DNA of 64,000 bases from Stutzerimonas frequens (lineage in GTDB: Bacteria; Pseudomonadota; Gammaproteobacteria; Pseudomonadales; Pseudomonadaceae). The position numbers and the translations under genes were made by a program. The stretch lies in contig NZ_JAMOHM010000003.1 of assembly GCF_024448335.1 (NCBI RefSeq), positions 248,001 to 312,000 of the forward strand, written 5' to 3'. Under the pieces are notes generated by a model that did no database searches, had not been told where the DNA came from, and saw nothing but the letters and a program-made list of their open reading frames with translations. This document shows positions 1 to 12,939 of this stretch, piece after piece. Every line of letters starts with the position of its first letter. Position 1 is the stretch's first letter.

Positions 1-203
1 CCATCACCGCCAGCAACTGCTGTTCCCGGTCGAGCAGCTCCACACCGAGCGCGTTGGGCAGGTAGGCCCGCACCACCATTCCATCGCCGTCCGGGTGCGG
101 TCCGAGCACGGCGAAGGGATTGCCATGTTCGGCTCGTACCAGGGCGTCCACATCGGTATCGCTGGGCATCAGGGTCTCCCCTGGCGTGGTCAGAACCGGG
201 CGA

Positions 204-211
<8 letters not shown>
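1..211 (-). CDS. glgB: 1,4-alpha-glucan branching enzyme GlgB (N-terminal part, cut by window edge)
   Basis: GlgB cuts alpha-1,4-glucan and re-joins pieces through alpha-1,6 links. Only the first 70 residues are visible; the gene runs off the left edge. They contain the N-terminal branching-enzyme signature HGNPFAVLGPH (about residues 29-39) at the start of the N-terminal carbohydrate-binding module. The ATG at 211 is preceded by GGAGG with 5-nt spacing and overlaps the treS stop codon (ATGATTGA), so translation is probably coupled. A second in-frame ATG at 169, also behind a GGAG, is possible. As last visible gene of the glgE-treS-glgB operon it would branch the linear glucan made by GlgE. 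The identification rests on a short stretch plus context. Confidence 0.85.
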
Positions 212-3530
<3,319 letters not shown>

Positions 3531-3664
3531 GTTGTTCATTCCTGTCGCAATGAAGGGCCGCGGTCGTTCGCAGCCCGGGCAACGACGAAACTGCAGCTGG
3601 AACCGACATCAACAAATCAATGCAACATGCTGATTTTGTACAGATTCCAGCCACATCCGGGAAA

Positions 3665-5677
3665 CTACTTGAGGTCGGGGTCCGGCCGCTGGGCAGTCAG
3701 GCGCCAGATTCCGAATGGCAGATGCCACGGTTCGATACGCATCCACTGGGTCTTGCCGTACCAGGTCCAGCGATGCCCGTTCATCAGGTCCTCGCCCTGG
3801 GTGTGGGCGTCATCCGGCAGGCCGAGCTCCCACAACGGCAGTTCGAAATGCGCTTCCTGCGCGTTGTGCGGGTCGAGGCTGATGGCTACCAAGATGAAGT
3901 TGGACAGGTCCGCCGAGCGCTTGCCGAAGTAGAGGATGTTGTCGTTCCACGCCAGGTAGGGCTTGAAACCCAGGTGCGTCTGCAGCGCCGGGTTCTGCCG
4001 GCGGATGCGGTTGAGCTGGGCGATCTCGGCCACGATGTTGCCCGGCGCCTGATAGTTGCGTGGCCGGATCTGATACTTCTCCGAATCCAGGTACTCCTCC
4101 TTCCCCGGAATCGCCGCCGACTCGCACAGCTCGAAGCCCGAGTACATGCCCCACAGCCCCGAGCCCATGGTTGCCAGTGCCGCGCGGATCAGAAAACCGG
4201 CACGACCGGAGTCCTGCAGGAAGAACGGGTTGATGTCCGGTGTATTGACGAAGAAGTTCGGCCGGTAGCAGTCGCGCAGCGGCGGCTCGTTCAGCTCGCT
4301 GAAGTACTCGGAAAGCTCCGCCTTGGTATTGCGCCAGGTGAAATAGGTATAGCTCTGGCTGAAGCCGACCTTGCCGAGGCGCGCCATCATGCCCGGGCGG
4401 GTGAAGGCCTCGGAGAGGAACATCACGTCGCGGTCGCGCTCGCGTATATCGGCGATCAGCCACTCCCAGAACGGCAACGGCTTGGTGTGTGGGTTGTCGA
4501 CGCGGAAGATCTTCACGCCCTGCTCCACCCAGTGCCAGACCACGTCACGTAGCGCGATCCAGAGGTCGGGCATGGCGTCCTCGGCGTAGAAGTCGACGTT
4601 GACGATGTCCTGGTATTTCTTCGGTGGGTTCTCGGCGTACTTGATGGTGCCGTCCGGGCGCCAGGAGAACCAGCCCGGATGCTCCTTGAGCCAGGGGTGG
4701 TCCTGGGAGCACTGGATGGCGAAGTCCAGAGCGATCTCCAGGCCGTGCTCGCGGGCCGCGGCCACCAGTTCGCGGAAATCGTCCAGCGTGCCCAGCTGCG
4801 GGTGGATGGCGTCGTGACCACCCTCTTCGCTGCCGATGGCATAGGGGCTGCCCGGGTCGTTCGGGCCGGCTTGCAGGCTGTTGTTCGGACCCTTGCGATG
4901 CTGGCGCCCGATGGGGTGGATCGGCGGGAAGTACAGCACGTCGAAGCCCATGTCGCGGATCGCTGGCAGACGCTTGTGCACGTCGCGGAAGGTGCCGTGT
5001 CGATTGGGGTCATCGGTCTCCGAGCGCGGGAACAGCTCGTACCAGCTGGCGAACTGCGCCAGCGGACGTTCGACATCCAGCGGATAGACCGGGCTGCGAC
5101 TGCAGTGCTCGCGCGGGTCGGCCGCGGCCATGGCTGCAGCGGTTTCCGCCGCCAGCAACAGCGACACGCGTTCGTCTTCCAGGTGCGCCGAGCCCAGCCG
5201 GTGCAGCAGGTCGTCGAGGATCGCGCGGTTCTCGCCCTGGGCGCGCGCTACGGCCTTCTCCAGCAGCAGCCGGCCCTCTTCCAGCTCCAGCTGAACCGGC
5301 ACGCCGGCGGTGTGCTTCTTCGACAGCTCGTAGCGATAGCTTTCGAACACGTCCCACCAGGCCTCGATGACGAACTCGTGTTCGGCCACCTGGGTCGGGG
5401 TGAACTGGCCTTGCCAGTTGTCGTTGCCGAGCAACTTCAATCGCGCGCGGCGCCAGTTGCTCTCGCCTTTCTCGCGCCAACAGACGGCGGCGGCCAGCTG
5501 GTCGTGCCCATCGGCGAAGATCCGGCTGGTCACCATCACCGGCTGGCCGATGATCGCCTTGGCGGCGAAGCGACCGTCATCCACCACCGGCAAGGTGGAT
5601 TCGATGGCGATGCGCGGCATCTGCAAGGCTTGTTCGAGTCGAGGGTGAATCGTCGCGTTGGGCTGTGCATCGCTCAT
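3665..5677 (-). CDS. glgE: alpha-1,4-glucan:maltose-1-phosphate maltosyltransferase GlgE
   Basis: GH13_3 enzyme that moves maltosyl units from maltose-1-phosphate to the non-reducing end of alpha-1,4-glucan. Length 670 aa, normal for GlgE. Visible are an N-terminal beta-sandwich region, a TIM-barrel with LYFPPIHPIGRQHRKGPNN, the nucleophile motif FRVDNPHTKPLPFWEWL, the acid/base Glu in MFLSEAFTRP, and NTPDINPFFLQDSGR near the end of the barrel. The open frame extends further upstream, but the ATG at 5677 has AGGAG 8 nt before it and starts the conserved part. First gene of the operon feeding treS-mak and glgB; together they form the trehalose-to-branched-glucan (GlgE) pathway. An AlgU-like promoter lies about 110 bp upstream. 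Confidence 0.94.
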   Translation of the reverse strand: MSDAQPNATIHPRLEQALQMPRIAIESTLPVVDDGRFAAKAIIGQPVMVTSRIFADGHDQLAAAVCWREKGESNWRRARLKLLGNDNWQGQFTPTQVAEHEFVIEAWWDVFESYRYELSKKHTAGVPVQLELEEGRLLLEKAVARAQGENRAILDDLLHRLGSAHLEDERVSLLLAAETAAAMAAADPREHCSRSPVYPLDVERPLAQFASWYELFPRSETDDPNRHGTFRDVHKRLPAIRDMGFDVLYFPPIHPIGRQHRKGPNNSLQAGPNDPGSPYAIGSEEGGHDAIHPQLGTLDDFRELVAAAREHGLEIALDFAIQCSQDHPWLKEHPGWFSWRPDGTIKYAENPPKKYQDIVNVDFYAEDAMPDLWIALRDVVWHWVEQGVKIFRVDNPHTKPLPFWEWLIADIRERDRDVMFLSEAFTRPGMMARLGKVGFSQSYTYFTWRNTKAELSEYFSELNEPPLRDCYRPNFFVNTPDINPFFLQDSGRAGFLIRAALATMGSGLWGMYSGFELCESAAIPGKEEYLDSEKYQIRPRNYQAPGNIVAEIAQLNRIRRQNPALQTHLGFKPYLAWNDNILYFGKRSADLSNFILVAISLDPHNAQEAHFELPLWELGLPDDAHTQGEDLMNGHRWTWYGKTQWMRIEPWHLPFGIWRLTAQRPDPDLK

Positions 5678-5787
5678 CGAACGGGCTCCTGAGGCGCAAG
5701 GGTTCGGATTGCCCGAGCCGCCTCTGGATGCGTCATCGTGCGGTTCGGGTGCCGACCCGCGGATGGCGGTTTTTGTCGGCTCTATCT

Positions 5788-5814
5788 TCCGAGCCAAGGG
5801 GCTGGGGAAAGTTC
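5788..5814 (-). promoter_or_regulatory. AlgU (sigma-22/RpoE-type) promoter candidate for the glgE operon
   Basis: On the minus strand the sequence reads GAACTT, 16 nt, then TCGGA. The Pseudomonas AlgU consensus is GAACTT-N16/17-TCTGA, so the -35 is perfect and the -10 has one mismatch. A transcript starting just downstream would have a leader of about 100 nt before the glgE ATG at 5677. A short inverted repeat (GGCTC/GAGCC, 5778-5795) overlaps the -10. The 319-bp gap 5678-5996 between glgE and the divergent small ORF holds no other gene that I can see. AlgU control of trehalose-related genes fits envelope and osmotic stress biology. Confidence 0.6.
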
Positions 5815-5996
5815 AGCGTTTTCCGGCCGCCAGGCAGCCCGTCCGGCGGCCGGTCGGCCGGCCCGCAGGAGCGATTGCAGCCGGCTGTCGCCGGGCGCTG
5901 GAGAGCCGACGTCTGGCCGGAACCGCTGCCCTGTGGCGCCCATCAATGAAGAACGTTCAGCACTGCCGCAAACCCCAGAAAAGGAGGAGGACGACC

Positions 5997-6161
5997 ATGA
6001 CGCATGCACGCCCCGATGTGCCACAGCCCGACCCGATCGTGCACGACCAGCCGGGCGACGTGCCGCAGGTACCCTGCGCCGACGAGCTGGACGAGCACAA
6101 ACCCGGCTCCCCCTATGGCAACCAGACGGTGGTGGATGCCGATAGCGCGCAGCCGGCCTGA
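5997..6161 (+). CDS. small acidic, proline-rich hypothetical protein (54 aa)
   Basis: Not recognised. The 54-aa frame starts at an ATG behind a very strong ribosome binding site (AAAAGGAGGAGG, spacing about 6), the main reason to call it real. The product is rich in Pro, Asp and Gln, has a single Cys (about residue 27), and has no hydrophobic segment, so it is probably a soluble disordered protein. It is divergent from glgE and converges on fdhE, with only 3 nt between the two stop codons. The position beside an AlgU-controlled glucan operon hints at a stress role, but this is inference. The frame is open further upstream (from 5658), but no good start is seen there. Confidence 0.55.
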   Translation: MTHARPDVPQPDPIVHDQPGDVPQVPCADELDEHKPGSPYGNQTVVDADSAQPA

Positions 6162-6164
6162 GCG

Positions 6165-7112
6165 CTACTCGCCAAAGACCAGCAGGGGGTTGTAGCCGCT
6201 TCTGGCATAGACGCCCTTGTCGGCCAGCATCAGGTCCAGCGGCAGGCTGGCAAGATCGTCGGCGACCGGGTCAGCGCGGCCCTGCAGTTGCCGCAGCACG
6301 ATCTTCAGGTAGCTTTCGCAGGCGCCGCAGGCTTCCGCCTGCACCGGCAGGAACGGCTCGCCCTGCTCATCGTCCAGCCCCAGATAGAGCAGCTGCCCAC
6401 CCGTCTCGCAGTTGCTGCACTTGACCCGCTCCAGGTGCCATTCCGTTGCACACAGCGCGCAGTGCAGGAAGCGCACGCCGCTGCGATACGGTTCGTTGTG
6501 CACCACGCTCGCTACGGGCGGCGAGCCACAGCAAGGGCACAAGGCCCGCGCCTCGGCCAGCGGTTGCGCTGGCGGACGTGGCAAGGCCGCCGCCAGGCGC
6601 ACCCAGGCCACCTGCAACGCTGCGGCCACCAGCGGCATCAGCCCGCGGGTCTCGGCGCTGCCGGCGCGCTGTTCCAGTACATCCTCGGCGATTGCCTGCA
6701 GTGCATCGGCATTCGCGTCACGCAGGGCCTGCAGCAGCGGTCTCTGCCGCTCACCGACATGCAGCGCCAGCGCATCGAGGATCGCGCGCAAATCACCCTG
6801 CCAGTCCAGATCGCGGCGCAACGCACGAAAGCCCAGCGGCGGCATGCGATGCTCCAAGGCTTGATCGAAGGCATCCGGCGCCGGACGCCAGGACGGTTCG
6901 CGCCCACTCAGGACCTGATGCTGGGCCTGTGCCAGGCGTGCCATGAAGTCGAGAAACTCGTCCAGCGCCGGCACCATGACCATCAGCTCGCGCAGGCGCA
7001 GCGCGCGGCGGCTGAACAGCTGGACGTCCGGTAGTACCACCTCTGGAGGCTCCATGATGGTGGTCGGCGCATAGCCGAACTCATGACCCGCCGCTCCGCG
7101 TTTTCCTTTCAT
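6165..7112 (-). CDS. fdhE: formate dehydrogenase accessory protein FdhE
   Basis: FdhE is a cytoplasmic rubredoxin-like protein needed for maturation of respiratory formate dehydrogenase. The 315-aa protein has a helical N-terminal half and a Cys-rich C-terminal half with four CxxC pairs: CPCCGS, CALC, CSNC and CGAC, the family hallmark. AAGGAA precedes the ATG at 7112. It is the last gene of the fdnGHI-fdhE operon, 19 nt after fdnI. In P. aeruginosa, as I recall, selA and selB follow this position; here the next gene is an unrelated convergent small ORF, so the selenocysteine insertion genes must be elsewhere. Confidence 0.93.
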   Translation of the reverse strand: MKGKRGAAGHEFGYAPTTIMEPPEVVLPDVQLFSRRALRLRELMVMVPALDEFLDFMARLAQAQHQVLSGREPSWRPAPDAFDQALEHRMPPLGFRALRRDLDWQGDLRAILDALALHVGERQRPLLQALRDANADALQAIAEDVLEQRAGSAETRGLMPLVAAALQVAWVRLAAALPRPPAQPLAEARALCPCCGSPPVASVVHNEPYRSGVRFLHCALCATEWHLERVKCSNCETGGQLLYLGLDDEQGEPFLPVQAEACGACESYLKIVLRQLQGRADPVADDLASLPLDLMLADKGVYARSGYNPLLVFGE

Positions 7113-7131
7113 GTTCGATTTCCTTGTTCAG

Positions 7132-7836
7132 TCATGTTTGGTTTCTCGAAGCCGCGGCATCGCCGGGCTCGCGATGGGGCAAGGCCGTCTCTTCGCCACG
7201 CTTGTCGCCGGCCATGACCTCGTCATACCAGAGCTTGTGGTGATGCCTGGCCCAGGCCGGGCTGACCCATCCCCGGGTCATCGCGCGAATCGAGCCCTTG
7301 ACCCAGATGGCCGAGTAGATGTGGATGATCAGCGTGAGGATGGCGACGAACGCCGTTACCGCGTGGATCAGCGCCGCCCAGCGCAGCGCCCAGATCGGCA
7401 TCTCGCTGGCCACCCAGGGTCGCCACAGCACCACACCTGTCACCAGCAGGACCGGCACCGTGGCCAGAAAAACCCAATACACCAGCTTTTGCCCGGCGTT
7501 GTTCTGGCCCACCGGCGGCAGCCGCTCGTCCCGGTTGGACAGCACGTCGCCGATCTGCCGCGCCCATTGCACGTCGTAGCGGCGGAACAGATTGGCGCGA
7601 AAGAAGCGCACCGCCTGGATCAGGAAGAACAGCGTCATGAACACACCGATGTACGGGTGCACGATGCGCGTCGGCTCCGGCCCGCCGAACAGTGCGGTGA
7701 GGCCGAAGAACGCCGGGTAGAACAGCGCCAGTCCGCTCAGCGTGAGCAGCACGAAGCAGATCGCGACGATCCAGTGGTTGGCCCGCGCCCAGGGGCCATA
7801 GCGCAGGATGCCTTTGCGTACGTTGGGATGACTCAT
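7132..7836 (-). CDS. fdnI: formate dehydrogenase gamma subunit, cytochrome b556
   Basis: Membrane subunit (234 aa) that anchors the formate dehydrogenase complex and passes electrons from the FdnH iron-sulfur clusters through b-type hemes to the quinone pool. About four hydrophobic helices are visible with histidines typical of the family: [14 protein letters not shown] near the N-terminus, a [17 protein letters not shown] helix, and [20 protein letters not shown]. The ATG overlaps the fdnH stop by 4 nt, indicating translational coupling. The hydrophilic C-terminal tail is on the cytoplasmic side by family topology. The symbol could equally be fdoI; sequence alone does not separate the E. coli Fdn and Fdo types. 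Confidence 0.92.
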   Translation of the reverse strand: MSHPNVRKGILRYGPWARANHWIVAICFVLLTLSGLALFYPAFFGLTALFGGPEPTRIVHPYIGVFMTLFFLIQAVRFFRANLFRRYDVQWARQIGDVLSNRDERLPPVGQNNAGQKLVYWVFLATVPVLLVTGVVLWRPWVASEMPIWALRWAALIHAVTAFVAILTLIIHIYSAIWVKGSIRAMTRGWVSPAWARHHHKLWYDEVMAGDKRGEETALPHREPGDAAASRNQT

Positions 7837-8771
7837 GGCCGCCGCTCCTCGTCACGCAGATTCTGTTCACGGTCCGCCGAGGCTTTTTCCGCCTCGGGGT
7901 CGTCCTCCGGTTCTTCCTTCGGCCCCTTGGTCATGTAATGGAAGAAGCCGGCGAGTACGGACACGCCCAGCACCGCGGACATGATCGGCTTGGTCACGCC
8001 CTTCCACAGCTCCACCGTCGGGCTGATATGCGGATCCCTCGGCAGGCCACTGTAGATCTCCGGCTTGTCGGCGTGCTGCAGCACATAGATCACGTGGGTG
8101 CCGCCGACACCCGCCGGGTCGTAGATGCCGGCGTTCTCGTAGCCACGTTCGTTGAGTTTGCCGACCCGGTGCGCGCCGTAGTCGAGCATCTGGTCCTTGG
8201 TGCCGAACTGGATCGCGCCGGTCGGACAGCTTTTCACGCAAGCAGGCTCCAGGCCGTGATAGACGCGGTCGGAACAGAGCGTGCACTTGTAGGCCTTGTT
8301 GTCCTTCTTCGAGATGCGCGGAATGTCGAACGGGCAGCCTGCCACGCAGTAGCCGCAGCCGATGCAGTGCTCGGAGTTGAAGTCGACGATGCCGTTGGCG
8401 TACTGCACGATGGCGCCGGGCGACGGGCAGGCCTTCAGGCAGCCCGGCTCGGCGCAATGCATGCAGTTGTCCTTGCGAATCAGCCACTCCAGGCCGCCTT
8501 CCTCGTTTTCGTACTCGGAAAAGCGCATGACTTCGAACGATGACGGGGTCAGGTCCTGCGGCGCGTTATAGGTACCGTCGCATTCGCCGACCTCGTCGCG
8601 CAGGTCGTTCCACTCCATGCACGCCACCTGGCAGGCCTTGCAGCCGATGCACACCGACACGTCGATGAGCTTGGTCACCTTCTCCACGCCGCCGGAGCGG
8701 ATCTGCGGCGAAGGCTCGGTGGTCGCCGAACGCGCGATGATGTTCTGCAGGTTGATCTGGTCACCTCGCAT
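7833..8771 (-). CDS. fdnH: formate dehydrogenase beta subunit, 4x[4Fe-4S] ferredoxin-type
   Basis: Electron-transfer subunit of 312 aa linking the catalytic subunit to cytochrome b. Four cysteine clusters of ferredoxin type are visible: [37 protein letters not shown] and CTLCSDR followed by CVKSCP. A single C-terminal transmembrane helix (about residues 255-275) anchors it, followed by a charged tail. It starts 10 nt after fdnG behind AGGAGA and overlaps fdnI by 4 nt. By family knowledge it sits on the periplasmic face together with the Tat-exported catalytic subunit. Confidence 0.94.
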   Translation of the reverse strand: MRGDQINLQNIIARSATTEPSPQIRSGGVEKVTKLIDVSVCIGCKACQVACMEWNDLRDEVGECDGTYNAPQDLTPSSFEVMRFSEYENEEGGLEWLIRKDNCMHCAEPGCLKACPSPGAIVQYANGIVDFNSEHCIGCGYCVAGCPFDIPRISKKDNKAYKCTLCSDRVYHGLEPACVKSCPTGAIQFGTKDQMLDYGAHRVGKLNERGYENAGIYDPAGVGGTHVIYVLQHADKPEIYSGLPRDPHISPTVELWKGVTKPIMSAVLGVSVLAGFFHYMTKGPKEEPEDDPEAEKASADREQNLRDEERRP

Positions 8772-8781
8772 CAGGCGTCTC

Positions 8782-11700
8782 CTATAGCTTCTCGACGTTC
8801 ACCAGGAACGACTTGAATTCCGGGGTCTGGGTGTTGCCGTCGCCGACGAAGGGCGTCAGCGTATTGGTCAGGTGAGCCTTCCTGGCCACGCCGGTGAAGC
8901 CCCAGTGGATCGGGATACCGACCTGATGCACGGTGCGCCCGTCCACCTGAAGCGGCCGCAGGCGCTTGGTCACCACCGCCACGGCATCGATATGCCCGCG
9001 CTTGGAGCGCACGCGCACCTTTTCCCCCGCAGCGATGCCCAGCTCGCCAGCCAGCACCTCGCCGATCTCGACGAACTTTTCCGGCTGGACGATGGCATTG
9101 AGCAGCACGTGGGTCGTCCAGTAGTGGAAGTGTTCGGTGAGGCGGTAGGTGGTCGCCGCATACGGAAACTCCTCGAACGTGCCGAAGGTGTCGCGATCTT
9201 CCGCAAAGATGCGGGCAACCGGGTTGTGATAGGCCAGCGGGTTGTCCGGATGCAGCGGGTTGTTCGGAATCGGCGATTCCAGCGGCTCGTAGTGTTCGGG
9301 GAACGGCCCCTCGCCCAGCCACTCGCTGGCGAAGAAGTGCCCGGTGCCGCTCTCGGTGAGGATGAACGGCTTGACGTCGTCTTCCGGCGGCGCGGCCACC
9401 GGGTAGTCCGGCACATCGGCACCGACCCAGCGTTCACCGTTCCACCACACCAGCGCACGGTTCGGGTCCCAAGGCGTGCCGTCCGGGCGGGCCGACGCGC
9501 GGTTGTAGAGAATCCGCCGATTCAGCGGCCAGGCCCAGGCCCAGCCGAGGGTGACGCCGATGTCGTACGGGTCCGAGTTGTCGCGCCGGTCCATCATGTT
9601 GCCCTGCTCGGTCCAGGCGCCCGAGTAGATCCAGCAGCCGCAGGACGTCGAACCGTCCGCGCGCAGCTCGCCGAAGTCGTTGAGCAGCTCGCCCTTGCGA
9701 CGGATGATCCGCCCCTGGTCATCGATGTCCGCCAGCGCGCGGCCGTTGTATTCCTTGGCCAGCTCCGACGCGGCGGGATGCGCCGGGTCGCTGTAGTCCC
9801 AGGTCAGGTTGAGGATCGGCTCGGGGAAGGCGCCGCCCTCCTGCTGGTAGAGTTTCTGCAGGCGATGGAACAATCCGGCGAGAATCGCCGTGTCGGTCTT
9901 CGCCTCACCGGGCGGCGGTGCCGCCTGGTGGTGCCACTGCAGCCAGCGCGAGCTGTTGGTGATCGAGCCGTCGTCCTCGGCGAAGGTGGTGGTCGGCAGG
10001 CGGAACACCGCGGTCTGGATCTGGCTCGGATCGACGTCGTTGAACTCGCCATGGTTCTTCCAGAATTCGCCGGTTTCGGTGGCCAGCGGGTCCATGACGA
10101 CCAGCCATTGCAGCTTCGACAGCCCTTCCAGCACCTTGGCCTTGTTCGGGAACGCCGCGAGGATATTGAATCCCTGACAGAAAGCGCCGGTCATCTTGCC
10201 CTTGGTCATGTCGTTGACCGCGTAGAGCACGTCGTACAGCGGCTCGGACAGCTTGGGCAGCCAGTCGTAGCACCAGTCGTTATCGGCAGTTGCCGCCTCG
10301 CCATAGAACGCCTTCATCATGCTGACGAAGAAGCGCTCGTAGTGCTTCCAGTACGACACCTGATTGGGCAGCAACGGCTTGCGGATCTTCTCGCGGATGT
10401 AGTCCTCGTAGCGCTGGGCGCCAGCCGCCGGTAGCGTCATGTAGCCCGGCAGCAGATTGGACAGCAGGCCGATATCGGTCAGCCCCTGGATGTTGGAATG
10501 CCCGCGCAACGCATTGACCCCGCCGCCGGGCATGCCCATGTTGCCCAGCAGCAGCTGGACCATGGCGCCGGTGCGGATCATCTGCGCGCCAATGGAGTGC
10601 TGCGTCCAGCCCAGGGCATAGAGGATGGTCATGGTCTTGTCCGGCGCCGCGCTCTGTGCGAGCAGGTCCCAGAGCTGCAGGACCTTGGCCTGCGGCATGC
10701 CGCAGACGCGCTCGACCATCTCCACCGTGTAGCGGCTGTAGTGCTGGCGCATCAGCTGGAACACGCAGCGCGGGTGCTGCAGTGTCTCGTCGCGGCGGAC
10801 GAAGCCCTGCTCGTCGAGGTCGAAGTTCCAGGTGGCCTTGTCGTACTGGTGGCGCTCCTCGTCGTAGCCGGTGAACAGCCCGTCGTTGAACTCGAAGCCT
10901 TCGCGCACCAGGTGTGCCGCATCGGTGTAATGCAGCACGTATTCGTGGGCGTAGCGGTCATTCTCGATCAGGTAGCTGATCAGCCCGCCAAGGAAGACGA
11001 TATCTGTCCCGGTACGAATCCAGGCGTGATAGTCCGCCACCGCGGTGGTGCGGTTGTAGCGCGGGTCGATGGAGATCAGGATCGCGTCGCTGCGCTCCTT
11101 GGCCTGCATGACCCAGCGGAAGCCCACCGGATGCGCCTCGGCCGAATTCCCGCCCATGGACAGGACAATATTGGCATTGCGGATGTCGACCCAGCTGTTG
11201 GTCATGGCACCGCGACCGAATGAAGGGGCAAGACCTGCCACCGTCGGTCCGTGTCAGACGCGCGCCTGGTTGTCGAGTTTGAGAATACCCAGCGCCCGAG
11301 TGATCTTCTGCGTCAGGTACGCCGTCTCGTTGGTGCAGGCCGAGGCCGCCACCATCGAAGTGGTCATCCAGCGGTTGACCTGCCGCCCCTCCTCGTCCTG
11401 GCTCTCGAAGTTGCGGTCGCGGTCGTCCTTCATCAGGCGGGCGATGCGGTCGAGCGCCTCATCCCAGCTGATGCGCTTCCACTCATCGGTGCCCGGCTCG
11501 CGTACCAACGGGTAGCGCACCCGCGAATCGCTTCTGATGAAGTCGAGCACACCGGCGCCCCGCGGGCAGAGCGAACCGCGGCTGACCGGATGATCCGGAT
11601 CGCCCTCGACATGGAAGATGTGGTCATGGCTGTTGATCGCTCCGTCACCACGTGCATACAGCAACATGCCGCAGCCGACCGAGCAGTACGTGCATATGTT

Positions 11701-11847
11701 GCGGGTGACCTTGGCACCGGTGAGCTTGAAATGCCGCACCGAGGCCAGCGCCTCCTGCGGGGCGAACCCCATCATCGCCATGCTGGAAGCGCCCAATCCG
11801 GCTGCGCCGAACTTGAGAAACTGCCGCCGGGATACTCGTGCCGTCAT
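8782..11847 (-). CDS. fdnG: formate dehydrogenase alpha subunit, selenocysteine and molybdopterin containing
   Basis: Catalytic subunit that oxidises formate to CO2 at a Mo/W-bis-MGD centre in the periplasm. The frame is interrupted by one TGA (11254-11256) read as selenocysteine 198: the context is QARV[20 protein letters not shown], matching the Sec site of E. coli FdnG (Sec196). Including it the protein is 1021 aa, normal for the family. The N-terminus has a Tat signal ([14 protein letters not shown]), then a [4Fe-4S] motif [10 protein letters not shown]. The ATG at 11847 follows AGGAGA. Gene callers that stop at TGA would report two fragments (11254-11847 and 8782-11241). First gene of fdnGHI-fdhE. 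The 168-bp gap upstream shows no clear regulator site. Confidence 0.96.
11214..11256 (-). promoter_or_regulatory. SECIS element for selenocysteine insertion in fdnG
   Basis: The RNA immediately after the UGA folds into a bacterial SECIS-like hairpin inside the coding sequence. An outer 6-bp stem GACCGA/UCGGUC (11244-11249 with 11214-11219) and an apical 4-bp stem GGCA/UGCC enclose the loop GGUCU. The GGUCU apical loop at this distance from the UGA is the hallmark recognised by SelB in the E. coli fdhF and fdnG elements. It supports recoding of the TGA over a frame-breaking mutation. Confidence 0.88.
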
Positions 11848-12005
11848 CGGTATCTCCTGTCATGAATGCTCGGCTCAACTGCTAGAGGGTCGACTGGGTA
11901 CGGCTGGCAGAGGTTCAGACGGGATGACGGGCGGCTCTACCGCCGGGGATGCAAGGTGGTCGGAATGCGCTGCGTCCCGTCGGAAGCGTGACTGCGAGGA
12001 TGCAT

Positions 12006-12026
12006 AAAGGGCCGCTTAGCGGCCCT
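12006..12026 (-). terminator. hairpin overlapping the stop codon of the polymerase gene
   Basis: On the minus strand AGGGCCGC-TAA-GCGGCCCT is a perfect 8-bp stem whose 3-nt loop is the stop codon itself, followed by TTTAT. It probably ends transcription of the SDR-Ku-polymerase unit. The T tract is short, so strength is uncertain. Confidence 0.6.
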
Positions 12027-12936
12027 CGCGCAACCGCTCGAGCAGCTCCCGTCCCAACCGCTGGCGGGTGTTGCCGTAGTCGGACCAGGGGTCGTCGCTG
12101 CGCGTACTCAGGTAGTCGCGGACGTTGCCTAGCCGCCACTGATCGGCGCCCTCCAGGTGGCGCACTTCTTCCAGGCTCACCGGCAGCGACACGCCAAGGC
12201 CGGGCCGCGCCCGCACCGAGTAGGCGGCGACGGTACTGGCGCCCTTCTGGTTGCGCAGGTAGTCGACAAAGATGCGCCCAACACGATTCTGCGGGCCCAT
12301 CTTGTCGACGATCAGCTGCGGCGACTCCCGCGCCAGCCTCTCCGTCACCGAGCGCGCGAAGCTGCGCGCGCAATCCCAGTCGTGGCGCCGCTCGATCGGC
12401 ACCACCACATGCATCCCGCGCCCGCCGCTGGTCTTGAGGAAGGCGCGCAGCCCCAGCTCGTCCAGCAGCGCCAGGGTCAGCTCGGTAGCCTCGACCATGC
12501 TCGCCCAGGGCAGTGCCGGGTCCGGATCCAGATCGAAGATCACCCGGTCCGGTCGCTCGATGCGATCGCTGCGGGCGTTCCAGGTATGGAATTCGACGCT
12601 GCCCATCTGCACCGCCTCGATGACGGCGGTGATGTTGTCGGCTTGGATCAACCGGGCGTGCTCGGGATCGAGGTTTTTCGGCAGCGCACGCATGTGCGGC
12701 ATCTTCAACCGGCCGCAATGACGCTGGAAGAAACTCTCACCGCCTATACCTTCCGGCGCGCGGACGATGGAAAGCGGTCGCCCGGCGAGGTGTGGCACCA
12801 GCCAGTCGGCCACCGCCAGGTAGTACTCTGCCAGGGCCAGCTTGGTGGTGCCGCTTGTCTCGTCGATCACCCGCTGATGGCTGCTGATGCCGACACCGCC
12901 TACCAGTGGGCGAGCGCTGTCCTTTCGCGCGGCCAT
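12016..12936 (-). CDS. stand-alone LigD-type DNA polymerase/primase (NHEJ PolDom)
   Basis: This 306-aa protein matches only the polymerase domain of LigD, which fills gaps and adds (ribo)nucleotides at double-strand breaks during Ku-dependent end joining. The metal-binding pair is present in FDLDPDP, followed by the SGGRGMHVVVP substrate-binding strand, and the third catalytic Asp in FVDYLRNQKG, so it should be active. It begins with the domain-start motif GGVGISSHQRVI, so there is no sign of a lost ligase or phosphoesterase domain. Most Pseudomonas LigD proteins are roughly 840-aa three-domain enzymes. The gene starts 3 nt after the Ku stop codon and is surely co-expressed with it. No ATP-dependent ligase is present in this window. 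Confidence 0.88.
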   Translation of the reverse strand: MAARKDSARPLVGGVGISSHQRVIDETSGTTKLALAEYYLAVADWLVPHLAGRPLSIVRAPEGIGGESFFQRHCGRLKMPHMRALPKNLDPEHARLIQADNITAVIEAVQMGSVEFHTWNARSDRIERPDRVIFDLDPDPALPWASMVEATELTLALLDELGLRAFLKTSGGRGMHVVVPIERRHDWDCARSFARSVTERLARESPQLIVDKMGPQNRVGRIFVDYLRNQKGASTVAAYSVRARPGLGVSLPVSLEEVRHLEGADQWRLGNVRDYLSTRSDDPWSDYGNTRQRLGRELLERLREGR

Positions 12937-12939
12937 GCC

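Noticed and set aside
5905-5960. ECF-sigma promoter on the plus strand for the 54-aa ORF
   Set aside because: GAACCG-N17-TCAAT shares too few bases with the AlgU consensus.
11254-11256. TGA inside fdnG as a nonsense mutation splitting the gene
   Set aside because: Sequence context equals the selenocysteine site of E. coli FdnG and a SECIS-like hairpin follows directly; both halves are otherwise intact and in the same frame.
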